Assembly: GCA_030549175.1 (NCBI GenBank)
Contig: JAUKUA010000005.1
Coordinates: 2,976,001-3,040,000 of the forward strand
DNA length: 64,000 nucleotides
Reading direction: 5' to 3'
From: Lasiosphaeris hirsuta
Lineage: Eukaryota > Ascomycota > Sordariomycetes > Sordariales > Lasiosphaeriaceae
Part shown: positions 1 through 13,100 of the stretch, in pieces
Layout: every line of letters starts with the position of its first letter
How positions within the stretch are numbered: the stretch's first letter is position 1
Translations under genes and position numbers: made by a program
The notes under the pieces: generated by a model
Told to the model about the DNA's origin: nothing
What the model saw: the letters and a program-made list of their open reading frames with translations, nothing else
Database searches by the model: none

Positions 1-3000
1 CGGCGGCGAGCGGGCGGAGGAGCGAGGTCGGTTTGGACTTTGCGTGCTCTTCCAAATTCCTTTTTTTTTCTCTCGTGTGGCATCCTACCGGGTGTGCGGA
101 GAGGTACAGCACAGTACCAGAACAAAATGGCATCACCTTTTTGCTCCTCTCCTCTCCCATGGATTTGTTCCAAGGCCCTGGCACAATTTGCCAATTTCAT
201 ATGCTATTCCGTCCTTCATGTTACTGCTGCCGGGAGAAAAATAACATCGCATAACAAAGGATTGTCTGACTATTCAGTCTGTCAGTCTTACTCCGTCCAC
301 TGTCCCTCTTTTGGGCACTGAAGAAAGGGAGGCCTGGCCCCCCACTACACGCTTGTCGAGGCTGTCAATGCTTTTGTTTCAAAACGGGAAACAAGGCGCC
401 GCAGTCCCGTTGCTTATTCCTGCCCAGGCTATGAGGCTGTTCTAAGCCCCAGATTGTTAGCGCCACTGGCCATATTGACAACGACATCGTTCATCGTCAG
501 CTTCAACCCTAATATGCATACCAAGGGCCGCCTCGACTACCGATTGCATAAGCGGCACTATCCCAGGCCGGGACTTCTGTCCAACATACAGCCCGCGCAC
601 CTTCCCGCCCCAAGCGTTGCTAGCTAGGCGAGCCAAACAGCCTAGACTTTTGAGGCTGCTTCGTTGTCTGAAAGAAACGGGTTGAGTCAGGTTGGATGGG
701 AAGCGGAGGCGCATTACCCTCTCCGCACGACTCAGCTGCATACCCCGCGATACAGAGTTCTACCAATCTGGATCAAACCGCTCAGCGTTGCATCAGTGCC
801 CTCTACATCTCAGGTTGCGTACCGCCAAGGTAGACGGCGACTACTACGAACGAAGCGCAGAAGAGCCACTCGGACCCCAGGAGGCTACCCCTCAAGTTGC
901 CTCGACTGGCCCCCAGGCGAACGTCGTGGCTGGACACGGCACGGCAGCAGGTGTCGCAAGACACTCATAATCATCTCATAAGCAGCCACGGTATAGGGTG
1001 GATTGCGCGTGCTACGAGGCTCAGCAGCCACTGTCGGTTCAGACCCAAATGAATAGCACCAGCCATTGCCAGACTATACGCCGAAAAATAGCCCGCCTCT
1101 TATCGCACCAAGCCTACTCCTATGTCTACCTATGCCTACTTACACACGCGCCTCACCAGCTTACCTACCTATCCAGACTCGGCCGTCGGTCCCGACTCAG
1201 TCCTGGATTCAGCTCGGAGGCCCCGCAGCCATAGCCCGCATGCTTCCCCCCTTTGTGCCGTTTGACGGAGAGCCGTGGGCTGCGATGTGAACCATACATG
1301 CAGAAATCAGCGTGGACAGGCAAGGCTACTGCCGCCCACACATGCGCCCGTACCGCCCACCGTCTGGAACCAGGCTTGCGCCGCCAACAAGCCATCCATT
1401 CATAGCTCGCCGCCCAGCTATGTTCCCATGAGCCGGCGTGTTGTGGGTCGTAGTGCCTGCCAGCTTGCTTTTTGGGTACCTAGCCCGGCTTCGCTCAATA
1501 TCAGAGCTCCGAAGCAAGGCAGACAGCCTGCACTGTGCTCTATATCCCAGAAATCCCAAATATAAGCCGTAGTCCAGCCGTCAAGACTATATCTCATGGG
1601 GTGAGAAGCAAATCTGTGGGGAAGAGGCCAGAAAGAAGAGCGAAAAATCTCCGAATGGCGTGCAGATGTTCTGGTTAGACCGACCAGAGTTGTCCAAGAG
1701 CCTGGATGACGGAAGGGTACGAACTGAGCTAGCCACAGGTCTGGTTCATAATGCTCCACGTCAACCAGCTAGAAGACATCTTCCTCTGGTTGAACTGCTC
1801 GCCAAAGGGCCAGTTACCCAGACTTCTGGCCGCTTTGACATATTATTCGCCTCGCCGCTTGGCTGACATCCGCGCGCCCTGTGGACCAGCGCGCTTGGGA
1901 CGCTTTGTACGCGCCAGATGCGCTACCACCTTGTCGAACTGAAGAACCATAGTTTGTCGAATAAGGTGCTCGACTCATGCCGGGTTGCTCTCTTCGGCCA
2001 TCAGCGGCCCCGGGGCCGCGTTGCACTCGCTCATCACCGCATCGCAACATCTCACGCCTTTGAGCTCGTCGCCCCACCATGCTCCGTTGAGTGCATAAGT
2101 CCACATATCTACTGCAGATGAAGACGTGCCGGTAGTTGCAACCGCTGCTCGGAAACATCCCTTCCAATTGCCATTGTGCGACTATCCAGCCCAGAGTTCA
2201 GGCTCCACCCCCATCCCCGCGTTTTGCGCATGATCGACCCTCCAGGCTTCCTATCAAATGTACCCATCTTGTTTCTGAATAGGATGTTGGTGCTTTGTGA
2301 GTTATCACCCAGCAGAGCGCCGCTCGGCAGAGATTTCTCGAACTGAAGCTGAACCTGCTGCGTCGATCATAGAGGCATGCCTCGCCGCCAAGACTCTGAT
2401 TAACACGTCTGCAAAACCAATGCCACACTGCCGCCTCCTACCTGCGAGATTGTTTCACCAATGCTAGTTGAGTGACTATGTCTCGCCAGTGAGGAACAGC
2501 AAGAACGCGCAGACCCGGGATACGGTGTGCCCGTGGTTGAATTTTCAGGTCTCGTCATCCCTGGCGAGTCGTTTTTTTCTTCGCCTGGCCAGACGCCGAG
2601 CTTCTCAAGACGGCGAGTTCCGGGCTGGGTGAGGAAGAGCCGAGGAGGGTGTGCTGCAGCCTGTCGACTCTTCCACATGCAACATAGACTTGAAACTGCG
2701 GCTAATTGCTCCCCAAACCTCAACCCACAGAGAGCTAGCTCCCCGCCTCAAAAACCAATATCCGGTCACGGATAATTAATCTGAAGGGGCTTCTCGAAAT
2801 CTTCCAGGGAAAATCACGGAGGCACGCGGCACCACCTGAGCCCATGCATGCAATCGCTGATTGCCAATCTGTAAGAGAGTTGAAATATTTTCCGGTTCAA
2901 GCACGGAGCATCACCATCCCATCTTCACCCTTCGTCCCATCTCTGGACGATCTGGAGAAGAGCGCATTGCGGGCGGCCGATCATTCATCAACAAACCCCT

Positions 3001-6000
3001 CCACTTCAGATGGATTCTACAGAGGTTCTGGATCGGGATCCGGCGACTCCGTCGTGAGATGGCCAGCAGTCCAATTTACCGGTTCTGCCTTTGTCGAGGC
3101 CTCGCCGGTTTCAGTTGGCAGTTCGATCTCCCAAGAGACTCCCGAGATGACAGATCTGGTGACAGGGGCCTTGTACGATAGACGAGAGGTCAGAACCCGG
3201 GTAAATCAACCTCTTCTCCAAATTCGTCAGTCCACACCAGCCAGCTTGCCTTGCTTGGCTCTCATCGTGTTCCTTTTCGGCTTCATATCGGGACTTCTTG
3301 CCAGGGCCACTAGGAGGGCTCGGGAACGCCATGGCTGCATCATTAATATGCGCCGTGTAATATGGGGTCCTCCAGGTTCCTGGAAAGAAGGCAGTCTCTT
3401 CAGTCGCTCGTCTAAGTGACCATGCGGCGGGAATTGGCCCCAAGCGACCTTTCCAACCCGTACACCTTGTCCTTCGGCTTCTCAACCGGGAACTCAGTTA
3501 ATTGCCCTCCTTTCCGGCCGCCTGGAGTTCGTTTAAGGCGCGCGTGTGAAGGGTCCTTTCCGGTTGGGAGGAGGAGACGTGATCTGCAACGTTACTTATT
3601 GCTGCTTTCTTTTGCAGCAAAGAAGCCGATTCGCGCGCCAAACTCGTCTACCATAAGCGTTCTTCATGACCGTCTGTTGTTTGTATTCCCCCATACACTC
3701 CGTGACTGTGGAACCTGGGAGTAAAAGCTGATTATGCTATCGTTGGGAGGAATGTACGGCAATTTTCTTGGCTTCTAGGCAACTGCCTCGGCCGACTGCC
3801 GCGTAGTAGCGAATATCCCTCCTCTCACCGTGCACACTTTACGCTTGGGTGGAGTTTTCAACGCGATACAGGACAGCCAGGCTGATCTGTGTTGCTGTTG
3901 TCGTGTGCGCTCTTTACCTGCATCAGGGCAATGAGAACGTATATGATGTCGGCTTCCCAGATATGAACGATCATCCGGGTGGCAACACGGCGTGATTGCA
4001 TTTCAAAGACCCCATGCTAGGGACTAACTACTCCACAGTCCCTGATGGCGCAATTCTTGCGGTTCTTACCACCAATCCCGCCACGCCACTCGATCGGCCA
4101 CTACTCATTTAGAGCATCTTCAGACGATTATTGCCGTGCTATTCGCCTAGCAAGAGAGTAGACGACCAGACATGGAAAAATTTTAATCGCCGACCGACTG
4201 ACACGGCTGGCCGGCCGGTTGGCTCTGCCGGGAAAAGAACGAACACCTACCCACACACACATCTGGAACGTGGGAGTGATCCAGGTCTATCGTCGTTGTG
4301 TCAGGGCTGTCTCATGGTGTGTTTGCTAACCCGCTCAATAGAGTTTGTTTTGAAGGCACACAATAAACACACTCTCGACACAGCGTGTATGCGTGGGCTG
4401 GTTTTGGGTGATGAAATGGTATCTTTCTCTATTGTCCCTGGGGCGGCAGTCACTCATCTTCCCCTCGCAGGGCTTTACCTGTTACATGTCAGCACGGAGC
4501 GATCACCGACGTCCCTTGGGGCGGTATTCTGGAAGGTTCGGATGGTTTTGTGCTGTCATCAGGGCTTACTTCTGCGGCGCCGCAAGTCCGGCGACGGCTA
4601 AAGCGAGCTCGGGGTTCCTCGCCAGGGATATTTCCAGGTCACTTCCCAGGGAGGTTCATGAGTCTGATCCCGGGGCTAGGACTTGGTCCGGCGTCGCTCT
4701 GCTTCGGGGTCTGTATGCTGTGCATAGCCTGGCTTTACACGTCACGGTTTGACTTGGCCAGGCCTCCTGCCCGGCTCGTTTCTTTCCCTGTACAGAAGTG
4801 GGTTGTGATATAGCTGTTATGAAGAGATATTTTATATGTCAAGATGCTGGCCATTGTTTTGTCACTCGCTGTTTGCCACGATTGCTTGACACGCCTGCCC
4901 GCTCGCCGACCAGAAGAAGCACCGAGGTATTACCTAGGTATGTTTGTCTGGATCGGGGGGAGCTTTGTTGGCGAGGTATAGCTTCATGCTATTATGAAGC
5001 GGATCCCTTTCTTGTTTGGGGTGAGCGAGCGAGTAGCCACCACGGTCCCCACCCGGTCGGTATCGGTCTCTCTTCCCTTGTGTCCGCTTAAATCCTGGCT
5101 ATGTCGGTGTCGGCGTGGTTTCGCCCCGCTGGGCATGAGCTGGATGCGGCTGTGGTAGATGGGACTCGCCTTCACGGACTATGCGTGAGGGCACCGGTAT
5201 TGCCCTGGGTTATACCGGGGCTCGACGGGGAGCTGGGCAGCTATGCTCTGGGATAGGGGGGGGAGGTGGTTTAGCCTTGCTTTCTGTTGTGAGATGGTAT
5301 AGGGGGGTTGTATAGGGCGTCATCTGTGAGAGGCCAGGAGATTGGGTGGTTTGCTGGATATTGGACCTAGTGGGTTCGTGTTCGGATGGGGTTCCGGGCA
5401 CAGTGTGCATGATTCTTATGGGGGCGTGGGATATATGATGGGCTTGTTACATACTTTTTTACTTTCCTCTTTGCGCTGCAGGTTCCGGTGGGGCCTTGAG
5501 GCGAGTCTTGTTCGGCCGCCACGGGGCGGAGGTTCTGCTTGGTTCGAACATCTGATTTGGGCAAGGCGGAGGAGGATACGAAGGCCATGGGATGGCTCAG
5601 CTGGGTCAAGTTTGGGGGGAGGTGTTGGTCGATCGTCTTGGAGTAAGTCCGTGGGTGCTGGTTGAGTTCGGCTGCCGCGGCGGCGGGCTGCTTGCTTGCT
5701 TGCTGGCGTCGGGCTTGCTGAGATGGATATTGGTCAGAGGCGTGGGAGGGGAGAAGGTGAAACGGACTCGGGTTGTTTTTGTGGGTGGGTGACCCGTCTT
5801 CCGGGCATGAACGGCCACGCGGGCTTGGTGTTGGCGAGGTGGCGTGGTGATCGCCTCGGTTACCTGTTGAGCCGTCCGTGTTAAGCCGGGCTGGCGGTGT
5901 TCTGGGAGGCGGGATGGGTTGTGTCCATGTGAGTCTCTGTTGGCGTGGTGGTGACACGGACTGCCTCTGGTCTTGATGTGCGGGCGTGTCCGTGACTCAA

Positions 6001-7990
6001 TCAGTGCTCCGGAGCTTTTGTTTACATTCTGCTGTCAAAAAGTGAAGAAGGAAATATGCCAAAAAGGAGGTCGGCACCTAGGAATCAAACCCCCAAGGCT
6101 ATGTGACACGGCAGCCATGAAATCTGAGTGTCGATGGTTGCTCTGGTCCTTACAGGTATGAGGAAATAGGTTGCCAGTCGCCTACCTAGGCACAGGGCCT
6201 ATACTGTCCAGTCCAGCTGCGTTGCCCGCATATGCTGGGTTAGTAGGCGAAGTGTCTCCTTCCTGGGAGGGTTTGGAAACTGACACAATATGTCTTCTGT
6301 TATGACTGTAGAATGTATGAACAGCCCCCTTTCATCCAAAATTCAACAAGGTGGGAGTGTTTTTGTAGAGCCAGCTCATCAACATCGAGATATTTGTATG
6401 TGTAAGGCACAAGTAGCTCGGCCAAGCGTCGCCTTAGATTCGTACTCCAACAACTAACTGTACCTAACGTCTTGACATATCTGTGTGCTATATCAATGAG
6501 ATCTCTTATGGAGTCGTGGGGGTTGTGATGGCTTTCTGGAGACCCCTTGAGGAATAGTGTTGTCGTTTTGCCATGAGACTATGGGGTTAATGTATTTAAG
6601 CTTACCTTGGGTAGAGCTACTTGGTATTAGATGACATCTTGACCAAGGAGATATGGCATTTCATCTTGTCTCTTTGGGAGGATTATTTTGGCTACCCTGA
6701 CTCAAATGACGTAGATACTGGCAATTGTGCTGTATTCCGTGAAGTAGAGTAAATTGGGTGGTCAAGAGGAGGAGGTTAGGACTGGCTCCCCGGCCGGGCG
6801 CAAGAAGTAGGCCCAGGTGGGCGCTAGGGCCGTGAGGAAGCCATTCACTGCCCATTCATCCTCTTATCTATCTATTTATCTATTTGTCTAATCCATCGAT
6901 ACTGTACCCGTATCACTCTTGCATGTCTCAAATTTCCCAGCCCAACTTTCCATACAATGTCTAGGTGTCAGCCTTTGTCATGTTTTCGAGCTTGACTACC
7001 AAATGGAGATTAGTCATTATATCTAGGTAGCCTTAGTCAATAACATGCTGCAGATTGGAGAAGCTCCGTGATGGTGATTGTGTGAGTAGGTTTGTTTCAT
7101 TTCTGCCCATTTCCCAAGCACCGACTGGCATGTTTTAAGCGTTGAGAAACAATGAAGCAGATATCAGTCACCGGCGGGAACAATCCCATGCCCAGAAGAT
7201 AGCTATGGACCAATGGCTTGATTCCATTATTGACACGTCTACTTCTCCTTGGAAGAAAAATATATGCCTTTCGATATATTCGACATAAAAGGGCTAAACT
7301 AGTTGACATGTATGCTCTATCTGGACTGTTCTGATCACACGCACGCTAGATCTGCGGACTTTTAGTGTGTTAGACTGACGTGATAGTCGACTACACCATG
7401 CGGCCTATTTTGCTTATGTGAATGACACGAGGATACTAGGCCTTGGGGGGGGGGGGGGGCTTGATGGGACCTAACGATGCCTTTTGAGTTGCTTCACCCG
7501 CCGTGGGAACTTGGTTGCCAAATGAAGACTGGCACGAGTCATGAGCCGAGGGGCGACGAGATATTACAGTGTGCTGGGGTTGTGTTGGATGCAGCTCACT
7601 GGCATGGAAATTGTGGTTTATTATTGGCAGAGGGGTTCGGAATGCTACGTAGTACAGAGAACTGAACTGAACTGTTGGCATTTCCCAGCCCATACAGCGA
7701 TGACTACGAAGATGTAGAAAAAGGGGAAAGCCCAAACAAAGCAGGTACCTACATAGCCCTCGGCCGAACTGCCGTCTACATCAACTTGCTTGTCTTTGGC
7801 AAGGTCGGCAGATATGTCGAGGTTAGATCGCTGGCAAACTGGGCATTTTTGTACCCCTTTCCTCTGAGCTGCCTGCTCATAGTTTCCATCTTTCTCTAGG
7901 GTTGACCTGTAAGGAGAGAGAGCTCGAAAGCGACAAAACAAGCCCCGACAGGGACAGCACAAAAACGGCAAAAAGAAACATCTTCAAGAT
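1..7990. other. Gene-poor region, no supported gene
   Basis: About 8 kb in which I find no protein gene. Open frames are short, overlap each other on both strands, mostly start at non-AUG codons and show no recognisable domain, no consistent codon bias and no plausible splice chain. Small low-complexity tracts occur, for example TCTA/TTTA-type tetramers near 6858-6885. Base composition is mixed rather than strongly AT-rich, so there is no clear sign of a repeat destroyed by RIP. It may be regulatory or non-coding DNA for genes outside the window. Confidence 0.6.
7445..7459. repeat. Homopolymer G tract (about 15)
   Basis: An uninterrupted run of G lies in the gene-poor region. No gene is associated with it. 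Such runs are common slippage sites, so the exact length may vary between isolates or be a sequencing artefact. Confidence 0.9.
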
Positions 7991-8102
7991 AGGCTCAGTC
8001 GGGGATTGAGCCCGAGCCCGAGCCCGAGACCTCGCACAGTTACTAGTTTCCAAGCAATAGGTAAGTTTCCAAAGCACGAATATACCACTAGACCACTGAG
8101 CT
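7991..8102 (-). pseudogene. Decayed tRNA-Pro(UGG)-like gene with intron
   Basis: Read on the minus strand, this resembles an intron-containing fungal tRNA-Pro. The 5' acceptor half AGCTCAG pairs over six bases with the 3' half CTGAGCC. An A-box/D-arm TGGTCTAGTGGTATA follows, then an anticodon-loop segment TTTGG containing UGG. An intron-like insert of roughly 25-30 nt follows, then GTGCGAGGTC and a T-arm that ends in CAATCCCCGA. Defects are visible: an A-C mismatch at the first acceptor pair, a disrupted anticodon stem (CGTGC against GCGAG), a T-loop starting with C, and a TCGGGC hexamer present three times where one copy is expected. No T-run terminator follows. I infer a non-functional copy. 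A divergent functional gene is less likely. Confidence 0.6.
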
Positions 8103-10363
8103 GAATCCGAAGATACGCTTGACTTGTCTTGTGGAGTTGACCCGAAAACCGTGTCCAAGTAAACAAAAGACTCCACCAATACCTCGGCTCAACTAAATAT
8201 GCCTTTAGCTGTAGAATTGCAGCCTCGGCCCAATTGACTTCGTAGCACATTAGCTATGAGGGAAGCTTTTTGCTCTTGTTTGGGACTGTAGAGGGAAACC
8301 ACATCCGAGACCTTAGAGTACAAGCCTCTGAGCTGTACTTGCAAGTGCAAACCAGCAGTAAACGGCGAGTTGAATCGTCGAACGGCAAGAAATCACCGAG
8401 TGCCCGGCGAGCTCGTAGACTAGAGGGAGCGGCCCTTGGGCACACAGCCTGTTCGCCCGGGGTAATGGGCATGCGTTGGACCTCTCAAGACACTAAACTT
8501 TATTTACGGAGGTACGTTCGTTGTGCTATCGAACGTGGCTGTTATATTTGGACCAAAACCCTACAGTAGTCGCTATGGCTCGATGTTGCCAGGGGCGATT
8601 TGGTGCTCACTTTCCTGTGTAGCCTGTCTATGGCATCGGCATGACAAAGCTGCGCTCCTGTTGTTCACTGAGAACAGATGAAGTCAATGAAGAAGGGTTA
8701 GAAGCGACACCTCATTTACCTCCATCGAAGGGACCGCGTTATGCAGTCCGACCAACCCGCAGCTTCAACGAGGCTGATAAGACGGGGAACACGAAAAAAC
8801 GAGCCGCTCGACGAAGAAGTACGAACCGTGTACATGCATACACGGCCCGCACTTACCTGCTGCATTTGGCCGTTTATACATCTCAGAGATAGACGCCAAT
8901 ACGACCGCGAAGACTCGAAAGCACCATCCCGGTTGTCGTAAGCAGTCGGTGGCACAGAGGAGGCCCTGTAAGAAAGGATTTCATAATCACTTACGGGCCT
9001 AGCGGTTCTGACCCGCTGCATTATGGAACCTACCGCCTATACTATCGTATTCACCGACGGATAATTCTTGTCGGACAGCTGCACCGGGTTGCCGAGAGTC
9101 ATGGACGCGGGGTGTGGGATGAGAACGCGGCAGGCTTAGACACGTGTCTTGGGGTAGTGGTGTCTATCCCTTGTGATATGTCTCTGATGAGGACTACCCG
9201 CTGGGAGTTTGGGGCGTCTGGGTCTGACCTGCCCGAATGGTGGATGGTTGCGGCTGAGGCCTGAGATTGGCGCCCTGGCTGGTAACCAACCATGAAGGTC
9301 GAGGGAGATGGCAAAGATTGGTCTTTATCATTACGACCAAACATTCTGCTAGACATCTGGTAGCTATCCCGATTCGCGGTTCGGGGAGATTGACCGCAGA
9401 GTTTGCTGGCGGTCCGTCATCCAATGGCCATGGAATTGTGTCTTGGCTTCTCGGGCCGGAGATGGCGGGTTTTGTCCGGCCCTATCCCGATGTTTTCTTT
9501 TGGTCATTATTTCTTTTCGACTGGCAATGAGGGCATCGTGACTTTTCTCTGTCGCTAGTTGAGATTATTTGATTTCCCTTCACCAACCAGCATGGTAGCG
9601 ACTGCTACAGGCAATATGGTAAAATCCTGGCAAGGACGCCACAAGGCTGATAGGCGGCGGCAGTGTGACGTGATACAACGTCGTGATTTGCCGTCGGGCT
9701 GTTGAACGCAAGGCGTCTGTCATGTCTGTCATGGGCACGCGATGGGTGCGGGAGTACATGGGAGGCGGGAGGATGCATTCCTCACGCTGCCAGTTGCTTA
9801 GCCCTGAGACTTATCGACTCTAATCGCCTTTATTGGCGCTCTATCGGATAGTGGGTGGGTGGCAAGTGAGTAGCAAGTGGGTCAGGCCAAGGCTGGTGAA
9901 CCGTGGGCCGATGGAGCAAACCACGTGAAAGAAAAATGGCCAAAATTAATACTTTGCAGTAGTATTCCGTAGTGTAATGCATTATTTTGTTCACGATTTC
10001 GATCTGAGTGGGATTTAATTTGGAGTCGCTGACGCTATGGGGTGCTTGGTCATGTTTGATTGGCCACTACCCCCGCAGTGGCCCCAATTAATATCATAGC
10101 GTATATCCCCCCTGACCCATGTCATTTGCCCTGTCGATCCGGCAGCTTCCTTCTGGGCGCTCCATTTTGGTCTCGCTGCGAGTCGGGGTCGGGTGTTCCT
10201 TCTCGAAGGCCAGTATCCGCTGATCATCTAGAGTCACCACGTTGTGGCCCAGAGATCACCATTCCAGTCTCGAGAGACATTTGCAGGTTTGTCAACGATA
10301 GCTTGTAACTGCAATTATTTGTACGACAACGCTAGTGCTAGCAACTACCGCAACCCTCCCACC

Positions 10364-10391
10364 TTTTTTTTTTTTTTTTTTTGTTTTTTTT
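10364..10391. repeat. Poly(T) tract, one G interruption
   Basis: A run of about 19 T, one G, then 8 more T, in non-coding DNA. It could be a T-rich promoter element or neutral slippage sequence. No gene start lies close by. Confidence 0.9.
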
Positions 10392-11439
10392 GCAACCTTG
10401 AGGCTACACACGAAGGATGCAGTTACGCGGTGACGATGCAGTAGCGTGAACGTAAGGCGCCCGCTGGCCAGGGGAGCATTGAATCTCGCTTATGCGGAGA
10501 TTTTCTTCTCTTGGGTTCCTGCCTGGCGCGAGAAGGACTCAAAAGGTAATCGCAGCAATCACAGCAATCGCACAGTAATCGGAGCAGGCGCAAAACGCAG
10601 GGCAGGATGGGTAGAGCTTGAACAATGCATTGTCGTGTCCTCGACTTGGGCCGTGCCTGTACCTGCATCACCCGCTTTGGCGCCGACTTACAGTATGCAT
10701 CCCACCGGCCCGCCTCCGGTCATTTATTCATGGCACTTATCTCTCGATCTCTGGAGGGGCTGCATCGGGGTTGAACGGTGCCGCAGACGCCTACCGTTGA
10801 TTTCTCAACGGCTGCCGTAGACTGAGCGCAGATAAGATGCGAAGAATCAATAAAAGCATCGCCGTGCCACTTGCCACTCACGTGCGGATGCCCTCCTTCT
10901 TCGCTACGTGAATCATGGGCCGAAAAGGTGAGTCCGGGGTCTTGGTGAGCATCCAAAGCGGAAAGGGCGCAAAAAGGCGCTCGATAGCCTCGATAAACGC
11001 GACAGCGATTTCCTTTCTTGTCGAGCCGCTGTCAGGCACCGTTCGGGGGGCCCCACTACCGCAACATCCACCACGATACCACCGCAGCACACCAACTTCC
11101 CCCACAGCGACAGCATCGCCCACTTGCATCCATTTCCTGCCTAGCGCCGCTGCTATTGGCTCAGCGTCCGATCGCTTCAACACTGTCCGCTCGCACCCCC
11201 TTGTCTTCGCGCCGTGGGCTTGCCGGGATCCCAGGATTCTCCTGGGAGCCCCTGGCCGCTCTGGGGTCCCTGGCAGCTTATGGGCAGGTCCAGGTCCTGC
11301 CCGTAGCTGTGCGGTTGCGGTTGCGCGACTGGCCAAGACCCATCTGGGCTCACTCTCTTTCGTCGCTCGTGTTATTTGAATCTCAGAATCCTCTGTTGAC
11401 CATCTCGACTTTGACATTGTCTTAGCATCGCAGATCGCC

Positions 11440-11471
11440 AAAAAAAAAAAAAAAAAAACCCCCCCCCCCCC
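11440..11471. repeat. Adjacent poly(A) and poly(C) tracts
   Basis: About 19 A directly abut about 13 C, some 500 bp upstream of the ATG at 11972. In reverse the same block is poly(G)-poly(T). It lies in the probable promoter or 5' leader of the secreted-protein gene. Confidence 0.9.
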
Positions 11472-11971
11472 AAGAAAACGAAACAATTGGCCCGCCCCCG
11501 CGCTCAGTTCCCACACCAGGTCTGCACTGCCAGAAGCAGCAACGGCATTATCAAACAAATTTATATCTCTCTGCCGCTCTTCCCATTGGTCTCGCTCTCT
11601 TTTGGCCCTCTCTGCACACGGTATCGCTATATTTACCCGCCAGCCCATATTGACTCCCCGGCCGAAAGACTCGGTCCCGCCTCGACAGCAAGGCACAGAA
11701 ATCTGCCCTGTCACCTGGATGCGGCCGACGATATCCCCATAGAGAGTCGCTATAACAGAGCTCTTGTTCGAAACAAAACACACTCTCGGCCGTCCCTCGG
11801 CCTTCTAGAAACCTCCCGCTCAGCGCCTTTCACGAACGCGCCCAAGACCACGACCGATCAGCTTGTCTAACCCAGCCGATCGGGGAGGAACCAGTCACTC
11901 ATTATACCTGCATTTTTGCGCCGAGTAATGTTGCAACGATCACAGCAATAGTTCTAAACAGCCGCTTCACG

Positions 11972-13100
11972 ATGGCTTCCACGCTCTCGGGCCGCCGTGT
12001 CCAGTCTCCCACATTCTCGCACCGCAAGCCGACAGCATCATGGGCTGTAATCCTCGTTGTGCTCGCCTGCCTTGTCTGCCATACTATGGCTGCCACTGCT
12101 GAAGCTGTCGAACCTGTGGAAACCCTTGTGATGGACTCGAGGACACCACTCCAGGAGGATGGAGGATGGGTTATGCTATCGAACGACGATTTGGAGTTGC
12201 GCAAGATGAAGCGCGCGCCAGCCGACCCCCAGGTGACAACGACATTCCAAATTGCCGTGTCGACCGTGACACAAGCTTCCACAACCACGACCGTTGCAGC
12301 AAGCCCACTTCCCAGCCCACTTGATGGCGGACTGTCGTCAAACTTCACCTCCGACGAGGAAGGAAAGACACCATGCCCAGGGTTTATCAACTCGTTTCTT
12401 ACGGATCCGTTGTTTAAGCAGTGTTATCCCCTTTCAATCCTACTCCAGGTAAGCTGGAACTCTGTTGGAAAGGGTGCTATTGTTCAGCTGCTTATCTTTC
12501 TATCAGGGATCTCGGTCGTTCTTCAATGCGGAAAAGTCGCTCGTTAGCATTACACAGGTGCTGGATGCGTCTTGCGCCCCCAACGCCACCTTCTGTAATA
12601 ACTACATGTCCGACCTGTCCAAGAACCTGACGAAACCCGAGAACTGCGGAAACGATTTTGCCCTCGGGAACTCGATCGTCCGTGATGCGTACATGGCTAT
12701 GGTGGCTTATGCGCCTCTGTACAGTGTCGGGTGTCTCAAGGACCCCGCAACGTCCATGTACTGCTACGCTAATGCCATCACCAACCTCTCCAACCCTTCC
12801 AACGTGTACTTTTACTACCTCCCGCTCAACATATCCCTTCCCGGCAGCACCGTTCCGTCGTGTAGTTCCTGTCTGCAGCAGACTATGAACGTCTTCCAGG
12901 CCGCTACCGCCAATCGGAAACAGCCGATCGCCAACACATACGGCTCCGCCGCTTCGCAAGTTAATACCATATGTGGCCCGGCGTTTGTGAACCAGACACT
13001 CGTCAGCGAGCTTGTCGTCGGCGCTGGTCTTAGGAGTCGGCCGTTGACGTGGACAGCCGCCATGGTGCCATTGTTGGCGGTGTTACCGTGGCTACTCTGA
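11972..13100 (+). CDS. Secreted, probably GPI-anchored Cys-rich protein (DUF7729-like)
   Basis: Two exons, 11972-12448 and 12507-13100, joined across a 58-bp intron with donor GTAAGC and acceptor TATCAG, phase 0. The product is about 356 aa. A hydrophobic segment near residues 23-43 (core AVILVVLACLVCHTM) looks like a signal peptide after a basic N-terminus. A Ser/Thr-rich stretch follows, then a central domain with many cysteines, including CPGF, CYPL, CAPN, FCNNY and CSSC motifs, and several N-x-S/T sites. The C-terminus ends in a hydrophobic tail (WTAAMVPLLAVLPWLL) preceded by a small-residue region, as in GPI-anchor signals. The pattern fits the fungal DUF7729 group, recalled rather than searched. 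Function unknown; it probably sits at the cell wall or plasma membrane. Confidence 0.8.

Larger units (their letters stand above)
8103..11971. other. Gene-poor region upstream of the GPI-protein gene
   Basis: No supported coding sequence. The longest open frame on the minus strand (about 300 codons, ending near 10878) reads through the poly(A)/poly(C) block and encodes low-complexity sequence, so it is most likely a chance frame. The last kilobase is C/T- and C/A-rich, as expected for the promoter and 5' leader of the gene starting at 11972. Confidence 0.55.

Noticed and set aside
2844..3419. 191-codon ATG frame on the plus strand with one hydrophobic segment (SLPCLALIVFLFGFISGLL)
   Set aside because: No recognisable domain, no consistent codon bias, no splice partners and no homolog I can name. 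A chance frame of this length is plausible in DNA of this composition.
5367..5957. 196-codon minus-strand frame rich in Pro, Ser and Gln
   Set aside because: Opens at a non-AUG codon and is low-complexity throughout, with overlapping frames on the other strand.
6076..6120. B-box-like GGTTTGATTCC on the minus strand
   Set aside because: Flanking bases do not form a five-pair T-stem, and no A-box lies at a suitable distance.
10878..11783. 301-codon minus-strand frame upstream of the GPI-protein gene
   Set aside because: It translates the poly(A)/poly(C) block into Gly and Phe runs, starts in the opposing promoter and has no domain.
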